Source: Spirochaetales bacterium | GTDB lineage: Bacteria; Spirochaetota; Leptospiria; Leptospirales; Leptonemataceae | NCBI GenBank assembly: GCA_015075425.1 | Contig: JABTUL010000001.1 | Coordinates: forward strand, 1,054,001 to 1,118,000 | Length of the DNA stretch: 64,000 bases | Direction: 5' to 3' | Part shown: piece after piece, positions 26,424 through 35,900 of the stretch | Layout of the letters: each line of letters begins with the position of its first letter | Position numbering within the stretch: position 1 is the first letter of the stretch | Program-made: the position numbers and the translations under genes | The notes under the pieces: generated by a model | Database searches by the model: none | Told to the model about the DNA's origin: nothing | Seen by the model: the letters and a program-made list of their open reading frames with translations, nothing else

Positions 26424-27255
26424 GCTGCTCGGTATCGGGCTGGCCCTTTCGGGCTTACTTGCCGGGTGCAACCGCCTGTTCTGGCGCGAGCGCTCGGATT
26501 TTCATTCTGCACACTGGATCGAAGCCCATCGTGTCATGGAAGTGCGTTTGCTCTATTCTGAAAAAACCCCCTGGGATCTTCTGGCGGGAACGACCCTCAA
26601 GAAAGATCTGCGGACGCGGCTTTATGAGATGGTTCGTGAGGGCGGGGCATTCAAGGTTCAGAGGGAATCCGCCGATATGCCGGGACAGCCTGAATATGAT
26701 CTGGGACTCTTTCAGGGTGAAATCATATTCTTACAGCGTTCTCCTTTGCCGGGAGGTGAGTTGACGCCGCCACGGCTCTACGCCTGGGATCGCAACAGCC
26801 GGTCCTTCCGGCAGCGCCTCCCCGACAGCATTGCCGCCTATACTCTGCGCGGTTTTCTACTCTCACCGGACAGTCGTAGGCTTTTGCTACGTCTGGAGAA
26901 AGAACGACGCGAAGCCTTCCTCCTTGTCATGGATTGGCGGGAAATAGCCGCAAAGCCCCTGGTCCTTGATGAAGTAACAGAAATTGCCTGGCATCCTGAC
27001 AGTTCGCATGTGTTTTTCCGGCGCTCCAGAGAGGTTCTAAGCTGGGATGGGCGCGATGCAGTGGCACGTGCCCCTCAATTCCCGCGCTGCTTTCAGCCAG
27101 CGACCCGCTGGGGTCTGTCGATTTCCCCCACCGGAGAAATGTACCACCGGGAAAAGGAAGATTCCGCTCCGGAGATTCTGGTTCAGCCCGAAAGGATCTT
27201 TGGCAGGCAGGGAATGGTATCCGATATCAAGCAGATTGGCACCAATTGTGAGTAG
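26413..27255 (+). CDS. Lipoprotein with PD40-like propeller motifs
   Basis: A 280-residue protein starting at GTG 26413, inside the end of the preceding gene. The signal MSVRLLGIGLALSGLLAGCN has lipobox LAGC. Repeating segments LSPDSRRLLLRLE, IAWHPDSSHVFFRR and LSISPTGEMYHRE look like PD40/WD40-type beta-propeller blades, as in TolB. I count only three or four blades, too few for a closed propeller, so the fold may be partial or made with partners. The next gene starts 8 bases before its stop. Function unknown. Confidence 0.65.
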   Translation: MSVRLLGIGLALSGLLAGCNRLFWRERSDFHSAHWIEAHRVMEVRLLYSEKTPWDLLAGTTLKKDLRTRLYEMVREGGAFKVQRESADMPGQPEYDLGLFQGEIIFLQRSPLPGGELTPPRLYAWDRNSRSFRQRLPDSIAAYTLRGFLLSPDSRRLLLRLEKERREAFLLVMDWREIAAKPLVLDEVTEIAWHPDSSHVFFRRSREVLSWDGRDAVARAPQFPRCFQPATRWGLSISPTGEMYHREKEDSAPEILVQPERIFGRQGMVSDIKQIGTNCE

Positions 27256-28579
27256 GAGTTTCATCTTTGTTTTCATCCTGAGCCTGGCCTGTGCCACGGA
27301 ACGGGACAGGGAAGTGGAGCGCCTGCGCAATCAGCTAAAGGGCACGACAGAACAAAAATTAGCGTCGCTCGGTCGCCTGGGGCAAATCGGCCCTGATGCG
27401 GCGCAGGCGCTACCTGATTTAGAACAGCTGTACCGGGGTTCAGACCTGAAGATTCGCGAGCAAATCGTCCCCGTTGTCGTGGCTCTTGATCCTGAGGGAA
27501 AGCAGTGTATTCCCTTCCTCAAGGAAGTCACAAAGGACCGCTTTGTTCATGTGGGGGAGATGGGCATTAAGGGGTTGCGGACTGTCGGTGCGCGTTCGGA
27601 GGTCCCTTTTCTCATCGAACTTCTGGGCCATGAAATTCCTGGCCACCGGGCGGAGGCCGCACACGCACTGGCTTTGCTGCTACCGGAGTCGCGCATTGCC
27701 GACGCGCCGCTTGTGGCTGCTCTGAAAGGCGAAAAAGAACCGCGGACCCGGGCCTTTATGCAGATGGCCCTGCTGCGTCTTGATCCCGCAGACCAGGAAA
27801 GGAAGAAAGCCTTCCAGGCTCTCTTTACGGATAAAGATCCGGAAGCGCGGCAGTTTGCCGTGGGATTTTTGCAGGCATTGCCCTTTGATAGTGCGGAAAA
27901 GCTAAACGTTCTACGCAGGGCACTGAAAGATCCGGATATGCGTACCCGGCGCATGGCCACGCGGATCAGCGGGCTTATGGGAGAGGAGGCCGCAGAGCTG
28001 ATACCACTTTTATTTGATATTTTTTATGAAAAAGACCATGCCCTCTCTCGGGAAGCCATACGTGCTCTGGGTCGGGTAGACCCGTCCGGGGAAAAACTTC
28101 TACCCCATCTGGGCCGGGCCCTGCGTTCAGGCGATGCCCGGGTGCGTACGGAAGCTGTTGTCGGGCTGGGGCAGATTGCGAGTCCCTCCAGCCTTGCCGA
28201 TCTGCGCCGCATGCTATCTGATCCGGCCGATCTGGTGCGGCTGGAAGCTATGCGAGCTATAGCCCGGCTGGGACCGGCCGGGCAGCCGGCCATGCTCGAT
28301 TTTCTACCCAATCTGCGTTCCCCCAGTGCAGAGGTGGCTTATGTGGCCGCAGAAAGCCTGGGAGCATTTGGTCCATCGGTGATCGATCCTCTTGAGCCGT
28401 ATCTGCAAAGTCCCGAGGCCCCTGTGCGGGAAAAAGCAATTCTTGTGCTGGGCTGGATTCGTGCGGAGGACCCGCGCATCGATTCATGGATCGAGAAATT
28501 TCTGAAAGATCCAGAAACAGCAGTGCAGGCAGCAGCCCGTCAGGCGCAACAAAATCGCAGCAGGGGAAAGAAACCATGA
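27248..28579 (+). CDS. HEAT-repeat lipoprotein
   Basis: A 443-residue protein starting at GTG 27248 (signal MSRSFIFVFILSLACATE, lipobox SLAC). After it the whole protein is made of about ten HEAT-like helical repeats, e.g. GLRTVGARSEVPFLIELLGHE, ALGRVDPSGEKLLPHLGRAL, GLGQIASPSSLADLRRMLSD and ESLGAFGPSVIDPLEPYLQS. HEAT solenoids serve as protein-binding scaffolds. It overlaps the propeller-like lipoprotein by 8 bases and hemB by ATGA. The three upstream genes may form one surface complex; hemB downstream is probably coincidental cotranscription. Confidence 0.8.
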   Translation: MSRSFIFVFILSLACATERDREVERLRNQLKGTTEQKLASLGRLGQIGPDAAQALPDLEQLYRGSDLKIREQIVPVVVALDPEGKQCIPFLKEVTKDRFVHVGEMGIKGLRTVGARSEVPFLIELLGHEIPGHRAEAAHALALLLPESRIADAPLVAALKGEKEPRTRAFMQMALLRLDPADQERKKAFQALFTDKDPEARQFAVGFLQALPFDSAEKLNVLRRALKDPDMRTRRMATRISGLMGEEAAELIPLLFDIFYEKDHALSREAIRALGRVDPSGEKLLPHLGRALRSGDARVRTEAVVGLGQIASPSSLADLRRMLSDPADLVRLEAMRAIARLGPAGQPAMLDFLPNLRSPSAEVAYVAAESLGAFGPSVIDPLEPYLQSPEAPVREKAILVLGWIRAEDPRIDSWIEKFLKDPETAVQAAARQAQQNRSRGKKP

Positions 28580-29562
28580 AAGAACGTCCGCGACGCAACC
28601 GCAGAACGGCGGCCATACGCGATCTGGTCCGCGAAAATCATATAGCGGTTCGGGATTTGATCCTTCCCGTATTTCTAATTGATGGCCAGCAGAAGAAGGT
28701 ACCCATTCCGGCCATGCCCGATTTTTACCGTTACACACCGGATCTCCTGCTTGAGCTATGCGATGAACTCATGCGGCTGGGAATTCGTGCCATTGCACCA
28801 TTCCCGGCTATTGAGGATCGACTCAAGGACCGGACAGGCAGTGAAGCTCTGCGCGAGGACGGACTGTACTTACGGACCATCCGCTTGTTAAAAGAAAATT
28901 ATCCCGAGCTACTGATCTTCAGTGACGTGGCTCTGGATCCTTACAGTTCCGATGGTCATGATGGTCTTGTGTCGCCGGCCGGGGAAATCTTAAATGATGA
29001 AACTTTGCCGCTGCTCGCTTCTATGGCTGTTGCCCAGGCCCGGGCCGGCGCCGATTATGTATCCCCGTCAGATATGATGGACGGTCGTGTCGGTTACATT
29101 CGCGATGCACTGGATGCGGCCGGCTTCAGTGCTACAGGTATTCTTTCCTACACGGCCAAGTATGCCAGCGGCTTTTACGGTCCCTTTCGTGAAGCCCTGG
29201 ATTCCGCCCCGCGCTCGGGTGATAAAAAAACCTACCAGATGGATCCGGCCAATGCCATAGAAGCCTTGCGTGAACTGGAACTTGATCTAAGAGAAGGTGC
29301 AGATATGGTGATGGTGAAACCCGGACTGCCTTATCTGGATGTTTTGCGTCGGCTGCGGGATGCGGCCACTGTACCTGTTGCCGTTTACAATGTATCCGGT
29401 GAGTATTCCATGCTCAAAGCAGCGGCGGATCGAGGCTGGCTCAATTACGAAACAGCGGTGCGGGAGGTGCTGCTTTCTTTCAAACGCGCCGGAGCCGATG
29501 TCATTTTAACCTATCACGCTCTGGAATTTGCCCGCTGGGAAGCCGGTAACCCGGACCATTAG
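28576..29562 (+). CDS. hemB: Porphobilinogen synthase (delta-aminolevulinic acid dehydratase)
   Basis: A 328-residue enzyme condensing two 5-aminolevulinates to porphobilinogen in heme synthesis. The active-site lysines lie in SYTAKYASGFYGPFREA and MVKPGLPYLDV. The metal loop reads DVALDPYSSDGHDG, with Asp at positions where zinc-type enzymes have Cys, so it is of the Mg-dependent type. The start at 28576 overlaps the HEAT lipoprotein stop by ATGA; a longer reading from 28486 has no family sequence. No other heme gene is nearby. Confidence 0.95.
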   Translation: MKERPRRNRRTAAIRDLVRENHIAVRDLILPVFLIDGQQKKVPIPAMPDFYRYTPDLLLELCDELMRLGIRAIAPFPAIEDRLKDRTGSEALREDGLYLRTIRLLKENYPELLIFSDVALDPYSSDGHDGLVSPAGEILNDETLPLLASMAVAQARAGADYVSPSDMMDGRVGYIRDALDAAGFSATGILSYTAKYASGFYGPFREALDSAPRSGDKKTYQMDPANAIEALRELELDLREGADMVMVKPGLPYLDVLRRLRDAATVPVAVYNVSGEYSMLKAAADRGWLNYETAVREVLLSFKRAGADVILTYHALEFARWEAGNPDH

Positions 29563-29585
29563 CCCGGATTACTCGTGACAACAGT

Positions 29586-29602
29586 GGTCGCCGCAGGCGA
29601 CC
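29586..29602 (+). other. Perfect hairpin between hemB and ileS
   Basis: GGTCGCC - GCA - GGCGACC is a perfect 7-bp inverted repeat with a 3-base loop, 24 bases after the hemB stop. No U-run follows (TTACCCC does), so it is not a standard intrinsic terminator; it may stabilise the mRNA 3' end or be part of the ileS leader. T runs further on (CTTTTT, CTTTTTT) are not preceded by a good stem. Confidence 0.5.
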
Positions 29603-29672
29603 TTACCCCGCCCCGCGGCACGAGGGCTGCCTTTTTCTGGACAGAGCCGGCCTTTTTTAGACGCTGCCTTGC

Positions 29673-32600
29673 ATGACTTCCCCTCCTGCGAAAGCCAGCG
29701 TGGATGAAAAGGAAAGGGCCATCCTTGCCTTCTGGCAGGAAAATGGCATCTTCCAGAAAAGCGTGCGCAAAAATCGGGGCAAGCCCCCCTTTGTTTTTTT
29801 TGAGGGGCCCCCAACAGCCAATGGCAAACCCGGTATTCACCATGTGCTGGCGCGTGTCTATAAAGATATATATATTAGATTTTACAATCAACTGGGGTAC
29901 TACGTTCCGCGTCGAGCGGGCTGGGACTGTCATGGCCTTCCCGTGGAGCGGGAAGTGGAAAAAAAGCTGGGAATCCAGACCAAATCTGAGATTGAAGAGC
30001 GCATCGGTCTTGCTAAGTTCAACCGGATGTGCCGGGAGTCCGTGCTCGAATATGTGCGGGACTGGAACCACTTCAGCGAGCGCATGGGTTTCTGGATCGA
30101 TCTGCAAGATGCTTACTTTACCATGGATGATGCCTACATCGAATCCGTATGGTCTTTGCTAAAAACAATTCATGAACGCGGTCTGCTCTACCGCGGCTAC
30201 AAAGTAGTTCCCTATGATACGGTGATGGGAGCCACCATGTCCGATGCGGAGGTAGCTCTCGGGTATCGCACCGTAAGTGATCCTTCCCTCACGGTGCGTT
30301 TTGCCATTAAAGATAGCCGATTTGCGGACGCGTCTTTCCTGGTCTGGACCACGACTCCCTGGACATTGCCCTCCAATGTAGCTCTGGCTCTGAATACGGA
30401 CGAAGATTATGTCCTCTGCCAGAGTAAGAACTACCGATGCATTTGCGCGGCAGCACTTGCCCGCTCTGTGCTGGGGAAAGATCTGGAAATTCTGGAAACA
30501 TGGAAAGGTAAGGATCTCCTGGGGATTGAGTATGAGCCCCTTTTTCCCTGGGAGGATCCGGCGGTGGTCAGAGATGCTTACCGCACCATTGCGGGAAGTT
30601 TTGTGACCATGGATACAGGAACGGGAATCGTGCATATTGCCCCGGCCTACGGTGCTGATGACCTGAATGTCGGGCAGGAGAATGGGCTGCCGGTTCTGCA
30701 TGCCGTGGGCCTTGATGGGACGTTTCAGGTAGATCTACCCTTTCGCGGTGTCTTTTTCAAGGATGCCGATGCTGCAATTATTAAAATTCTTAAAGAAAAA
30801 GATTGTGTTCATAGAAGTGAACGCTTTGAGCATGAATATCCTTTTGGATACAGAACCGGGTCGCCGCTGATCTACTATGCCAAACATGCCTGGTACATTC
30901 GCACCACGGACCTTCGCGAGGAAATGATAGCTCAGAATCAAACCATCGGCTGGATTCCCGAGCATATTAGAGCCGGTCGATTTGGTCGCTGGCTGGAAAG
31001 TAACAGGGACTGGGCTCTCTCCCGCGAAAGATACTGGGGCACGCCCCTTCCGGTCTGGAGTGATGAAGAGGGCAATATGGTCGTTGTGGGTTCCAGGGCA
31101 GAACTGGAAGCGCTCAGTGGTCAAAAACTCAAAGGGCTGGATTTGCACCGGCCGGCCATCGATGCGATCGAATGGAAGAATAAGAATGGCAAAACGATGC
31201 GACGAGTTCCCGAGGTCATCGACTGCTGGTTTGATTCTGGAGCCATGCCCTATGCTCAGTGGGGTTATCCGGTTCGCGGTAAGGATCGTTTTGAAGAAGC
31301 GTTTCCTGCCGATTTTATTTCCGAGGCAGTGGATCAGACGCGTGGCTGGTTCTACACACTGCTGGCCATCGGTGTTATGATATCCGGTCGCGCCCCTTAT
31401 CGCAATGTGATCTGTCTGGGCCACGTTGTCGATGCGAAAGGTGAGAAAATGTCCAAAAGTAAGGGCAACACTGTTGCCCCGCAGGAAATTTTTGAGCACC
31501 ACGGAGCCGATGTTTTGCGCTGGTATTTTCTTACGGCGGCTCCGCCTGGTCAGCCAAGGCGAGTGGGCCGGCCGGGGGAATCGAATGATCCGCTTGCTGT
31601 GGTCCACGGTTTCTTCAATATGGTCCGTAACAGTTGCGATTTTTTGCGAATGTATGCACAGGTCGATGGCCTGACCGTTGCATCGTCCTGGCAAAAGCAG
31701 GCTGTCCGGGGAGCCCCGGCTTTTGGCCACCGGCCGGCGATGGATCGCTGGCTACTGTCCCGCACCCAGGTTCTCATTGAAGAAGTATCCCGGGCATTGC
31801 GGTCCTATGATTCGAGGCTGGCCGGCGCTTTGCTCGAAGAATTTGCCGATCAGCTCTCCAACTGGTACATTCGTCGCAACCGGCGGCGCTTCTGGCGCGG
31901 TGAACTGGATGCGGACAAGAAAGCTGCCTATGATACTTTGTTCTATGCTATTATGACGCTGGTGCGTCTTATTGCCCCATTCACACCCTTCTTTGCCGAG
32001 GAATTGTTTCAGGAACTGTTGTCGCTCTGTAAAAAGAAAGAGGGTAAGAGTAAAGCCGTTGCCAGCGTTCATTTGCTCGACTGGCCAGTCTCTCAAAGAG
32101 AGACTCTTTTTGATGAAACGATGCTCCGCGAGGGTAATCTGCTGCAAAAAGCCGCGGGCCTGGGACGGTCAGCACGAACGCAAGCCGGCGTCAGAGTGCG
32201 ACAGCCTCTGGCTTTGTTGCTGGTCCACGCCGCTGATCGTGAGGACCGGCAGATACTCAAACAAAATGCGGAAATTTTACTGGAAGAATTAAATGTTAAA
32301 AAAATTGAATTTCTGGACGATTCTTCCGGTATTCTGGACTATCGTGTGCGTCCCGATCTGAAAGTCCTCGGGAAGCGGCTCGGGCCCAGGATCAAAGCCC
32401 TGCAGGAAGAATTGGTGCGACGCCCTCATCGCGATATCGTAGAGAGTCTCCGCTCTCCTTTGGGCCGGATTGCCTTTGAGCTTGAGGGCCGGGTGGAAGA
32501 ATTCACCGCTGCGGACTTCCTGATCGACTCTCTTTCCCGCCCTGGAATCGCCGGCGCGGAGGCCCCCGGCCTTCTTGTCGCTCTGGATACGGAACTGACC

Positions 32601-32864
32601 GATGAGCTGAAAAGGGAAGGGCTGGCCCGCGATGTTGTCCGGCAAATCCAGGAGAGCCGGAAGCAATCCGGTCTTTTGATCACTGACCGCATCATTCTAT
32701 TTCTTCACGCCGGGGGTGAACTGGCCCGGGCCCTTGAGGAGTTTTCCGCCACCCTGGCCAGGGAAACTCTGGCAGTAATTGGCGAGAAGAAGGGCCAGCC
32801 ACTGTTGGAGCAAACTCTGGAGATTCAGGGAGAGGCGCTGCTATTGAAATTCTGGAAAGCTTGA
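29673..32864 (+). CDS. ileS: Isoleucyl-tRNA synthetase
   Basis: A 1063-residue class I synthetase that charges tRNA(Ile). The HIGH-type motif is PGIHHVLARVYK, the KMSKS motif is GEKMSKSKGN, and the CP1 editing domain contains WTTTPWTLPSN and DTGTGIVHIAPAYG. The length and C-terminal layout (ELNVKKIEFLDD, then a DUF5915-like tail ending GEALLLKFWKA) fit the long, eukaryote-like type 2 IleRS, which in other bacteria is less sensitive to mupirocin. The ATG at 29673 has no obvious Shine-Dalgarno sequence. I see no T-box elements in the 110-base leader. The gene stands alone. Confidence 0.95.
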   Translation: MTSPPAKASVDEKERAILAFWQENGIFQKSVRKNRGKPPFVFFEGPPTANGKPGIHHVLARVYKDIYIRFYNQLGYYVPRRAGWDCHGLPVEREVEKKLGIQTKSEIEERIGLAKFNRMCRESVLEYVRDWNHFSERMGFWIDLQDAYFTMDDAYIESVWSLLKTIHERGLLYRGYKVVPYDTVMGATMSDAEVALGYRTVSDPSLTVRFAIKDSRFADASFLVWTTTPWTLPSNVALALNTDEDYVLCQSKNYRCICAAALARSVLGKDLEILETWKGKDLLGIEYEPLFPWEDPAVVRDAYRTIAGSFVTMDTGTGIVHIAPAYGADDLNVGQENGLPVLHAVGLDGTFQVDLPFRGVFFKDADAAIIKILKEKDCVHRSERFEHEYPFGYRTGSPLIYYAKHAWYIRTTDLREEMIAQNQTIGWIPEHIRAGRFGRWLESNRDWALSRERYWGTPLPVWSDEEGNMVVVGSRAELEALSGQKLKGLDLHRPAIDAIEWKNKNGKTMRRVPEVIDCWFDSGAMPYAQWGYPVRGKDRFEEAFPADFISEAVDQTRGWFYTLLAIGVMISGRAPYRNVICLGHVVDAKGEKMSKSKGNTVAPQEIFEHHGADVLRWYFLTAAPPGQPRRVGRPGESNDPLAVVHGFFNMVRNSCDFLRMYAQVDGLTVASSWQKQAVRGAPAFGHRPAMDRWLLSRTQVLIEEVSRALRSYDSRLAGALLEEFADQLSNWYIRRNRRRFWRGELDADKKAAYDTLFYAIMTLVRLIAPFTPFFAEELFQELLSLCKKKEGKSKAVASVHLLDWPVSQRETLFDETMLREGNLLQKAAGLGRSARTQAGVRVRQPLALLLVHAADREDRQILKQNAEILLEELNVKKIEFLDDSSGILDYRVRPDLKVLGKRLGPRIKALQEELVRRPHRDIVESLRSPLGRIAFELEGRVEEFTAADFLIDSLSRPGIAGAEAPGLLVALDTELTDELKREGLARDVVRQIQESRKQSGLLITDRIILFLHAGGELARALEEFSATLARETLAVIGEKKGQPLLEQTLEIQGEALLLKFWKA

Positions 32865-32949
32865 ACTATGGCCCGTGTGTCTCTCGCAGAGCCACCTTGT
32901 GCCTTTTGACTTTAACTTGCCAGAATTTAGGGAACCATGAATGTGAGTT

Positions 32950-35900
32950 GTGACTCTGGCTATGGTGTCCCGGGAATTGATCCCCTACATTCCTCAGACA
33001 GAGCTGGCCCGTAGCATTGAAGCTTTACCCGGCACGCCCTCTCGCCTCAAAGAATGGGAAGGCGGTATCCTTTTTATCGACCTGGTTGGTTTCACGCCTC
33101 TCTGTGTAAGCCTTGGTGCTCATGAAGCTGCAGGCCTTGAAGCCCTGCAGGGTATTATGAGTGATTTTTTTACCGGGATTATCGACCTCATCCATGATCA
33201 CGGCGGAGTTGTTTACCAGTTTGCCGGTGACTCCATCCTTGTGGCCTTTGCCATGAGAAAAAGCGAAGAGTGGGATGAGCTGGCCTTGCGCCTGGCCAGC
33301 GCTGCCTGGCGTATCATGCAGAAGATTCACGCAGCACCGGCAGCGCAGGCATTTGATCGTTCATTTTATTTAACAATTCGCGCCGGCGCAAGTCTGGGTC
33401 GTTTCCGCAGCGTACTTCTGGGTTCGCCGCAGTACTGGCTCATTCCCGTAATTGTGGGGGACCCGGTGGAGGAGGCGGTGGGGATTGAAGCTTTTACGGC
33501 GGGCGCTGAGCTCTTGCTCGGGAAATCCTTTCTGCCCTACCTGCCGGATGCACGACTGGAAATGATTCCAGAAAGTCACGGCCAGTACTATCGTTTGCTG
33601 GAATTGAAGAGGCAGACTGCCGACCGGTCGCGCCGCATGGATTTTGACCCCGATGCCGGGCAAAAGGCAGCCCGCCATCTTCTGTTGCCGGCACTCTATG
33701 ATAAGGTAGTCTCCGGTGGCGGCTCTTTTCTGGGTGCGTTCCGGGAGATCACCTGTGTTTTTGTACACTTTCAAAGTACAGTCCATGACGATTTTGACTG
33801 CATCCAGGCATGTTACCTGGAAGTGCAAAGACTCAGCCTGAAGTACGGTGGCAACCTGGTGCAGACGGATATGAGCGACAAGGGAGTCATGCTTCTGGTT
33901 CTCTTTGGCGCTCCATCGGCTCAGGAAAAGAAGGAAAGGATGGCCGCACGATTTGGCCTGGAGTTGCAGCCTCTGCTGGATGTTCAGCCCCTGTCTCGCA
34001 TGCAATGCGGTATCACCACGGGCTTTGCCTATTGCGGTGATCTGGGAGCGAGCGTTCGCAAAGGCTATACAGTCCTTGGAGAAATCGCCAATATTGCTGC
34101 CCGGTTTTCCCGAATGGGTAAAGGTAGCGGTGTATTTGCGGACAATCGAACCGTTCGCCGTGTGCAGCAGGAATTTTTCTGCAAGAGTCTGGAACTCATC
34201 CAGCTCAAGGGATTTGAGCAACCCCATCAAGTGTATCAAATTGAGCGGCCGGTGGAACAAATCGTCGGCTATATCCCCTACGGGCAGGATACCGTCACTC
34301 TGCGCGGCGCTGAACTTCTGGAACTGCAGAGCATCCTGGATCAGGCCACGGAAGGGTCCGGACAGATTTGTATGATTACTGGAAGTGCGGGGTCCGGCAA
34401 ATCCCGATTGCTTGAATCATTTTTATTTTCTCTTGATGTATCTCGTGTACAGGCCCTGAGCGCACGCTGTCATTTTGCGGAACGTAATACCGCTCTGCAT
34501 CCGTGGAAGGAGGTGCTGCAACTGCTATTTGGTATTTACCCCGGGCAGAGCAAGTCTGAACAATCGGCTGCTATCGTGGATTCGTTTGCACTGCTTGATG
34601 CAGAGGCTGCCGTCTGGATGCCATTTTTTATGCGACTGTTTTCCATAGAGATGCCAGACCATGAACTTGTAGCCGGCGTGGACCAGGCCGCTCGCAAGCA
34701 GCAGATATTTCGTATTGTTGCCGACCTCCTCGAAGAGCGTGCCCGTCAGAAAACTTTACTTTTATTATTTGATGATATGCAGTGGATGGATGATATTTCT
34801 TTTGAACTATTGGAATTCATGGCGGCGCGCATCAAAAATTCGGCTGTCCTCCTGCTTCTTTCCGGCCGACCGGAAAGGGATCTCTGGGCTCTGCGCAAGC
34901 GCTGGCATTTTAACCTGATCGAGCTCGGCCCGCTGGAGGAAGAGAAAGCACGATCCTTCCTGAGGGGAAGGCTGGCCCTTCATTCCCCGGATGAAGTGCT
35001 CGAAGGGCAGATCCTTTCACTGGCGCGCGGGAATCCTTATTACCTGGATGCAATCGTGCGCAATTTGAAAGAATCAGGTCAACTGCGTGAACTCGCGCAG
35101 GGTGCTTTTGAGCTGTCCGCTCCTATCGATCATCTTTCCTTACCGGGTACGTTGCAAGAAATCATCCTGGCGCGGCTGGATCGATTGAGTGAAGAGCTGC
35201 AGATGACCCTTAAAGCGGCAGCGGTTCTGGGCAGTCGCATCAGTCAGGCCGGTCTTCTGCCCGTTTTACCTCCGGGAATTGATCTGGCCGGGGCGCTGCA
35301 GGAGCTGTGCGAACGCGAATTCTTAAATTTTACAGACGGCATGCATGAATTTGTCAATCCGGTTGTGCGTGATACCATCTACAACAGTATTCTGCTGGGC
35401 ACGCGCAGTGATTTGCACCGGCAACTGGCAGAGGCGATGGAAACGGAGGCCAGCGAATACTATCAGAATACTGCGGAGTTTCTGGCCTATCATTATGACC
35501 TCTCCGGAGCGCGCGAGAAAGCGCTTAAATACCATCTTATGGCCGCTCTGCAAACCAAAGGACAGCTGGCCTTTGGCGAAGCCATCCATCATCTCAACCG
35601 GGCGGTGGAGCTGGCTTTTGACGATGCAACCCGGGAACAGATCCGTATGGAGCTTGCGGAGGCCTACAGACGTCATGGGCAGGGCGATTCGGCCGCAGAG
35701 CTCTATGAAGCTCTTCTTGCCCGGCAGAGTCGGCGGGAGAAGGCGCTTGAACTCATGCTGGGACTTGCCCTGACCCGGCGCGATCAAGGTCAAATTGAAG
35801 AGTACGCAATGCTGCTCGAGCAAGCGATCCGTCAGGCCGGACTCAAAGTTGCCGGTCACCTCCCGGAAGCCTTCGCATTGATCGAACGACTCAAGCTTCG

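Noticed and set aside
29563-29672. T-box or other riboswitch in the ileS leader
   Set aside because: The 110-base leader has a 7-bp hairpin, but no T-box sequence (AGGGTGGNACCGCG-like) or specifier loop, and it is too short.
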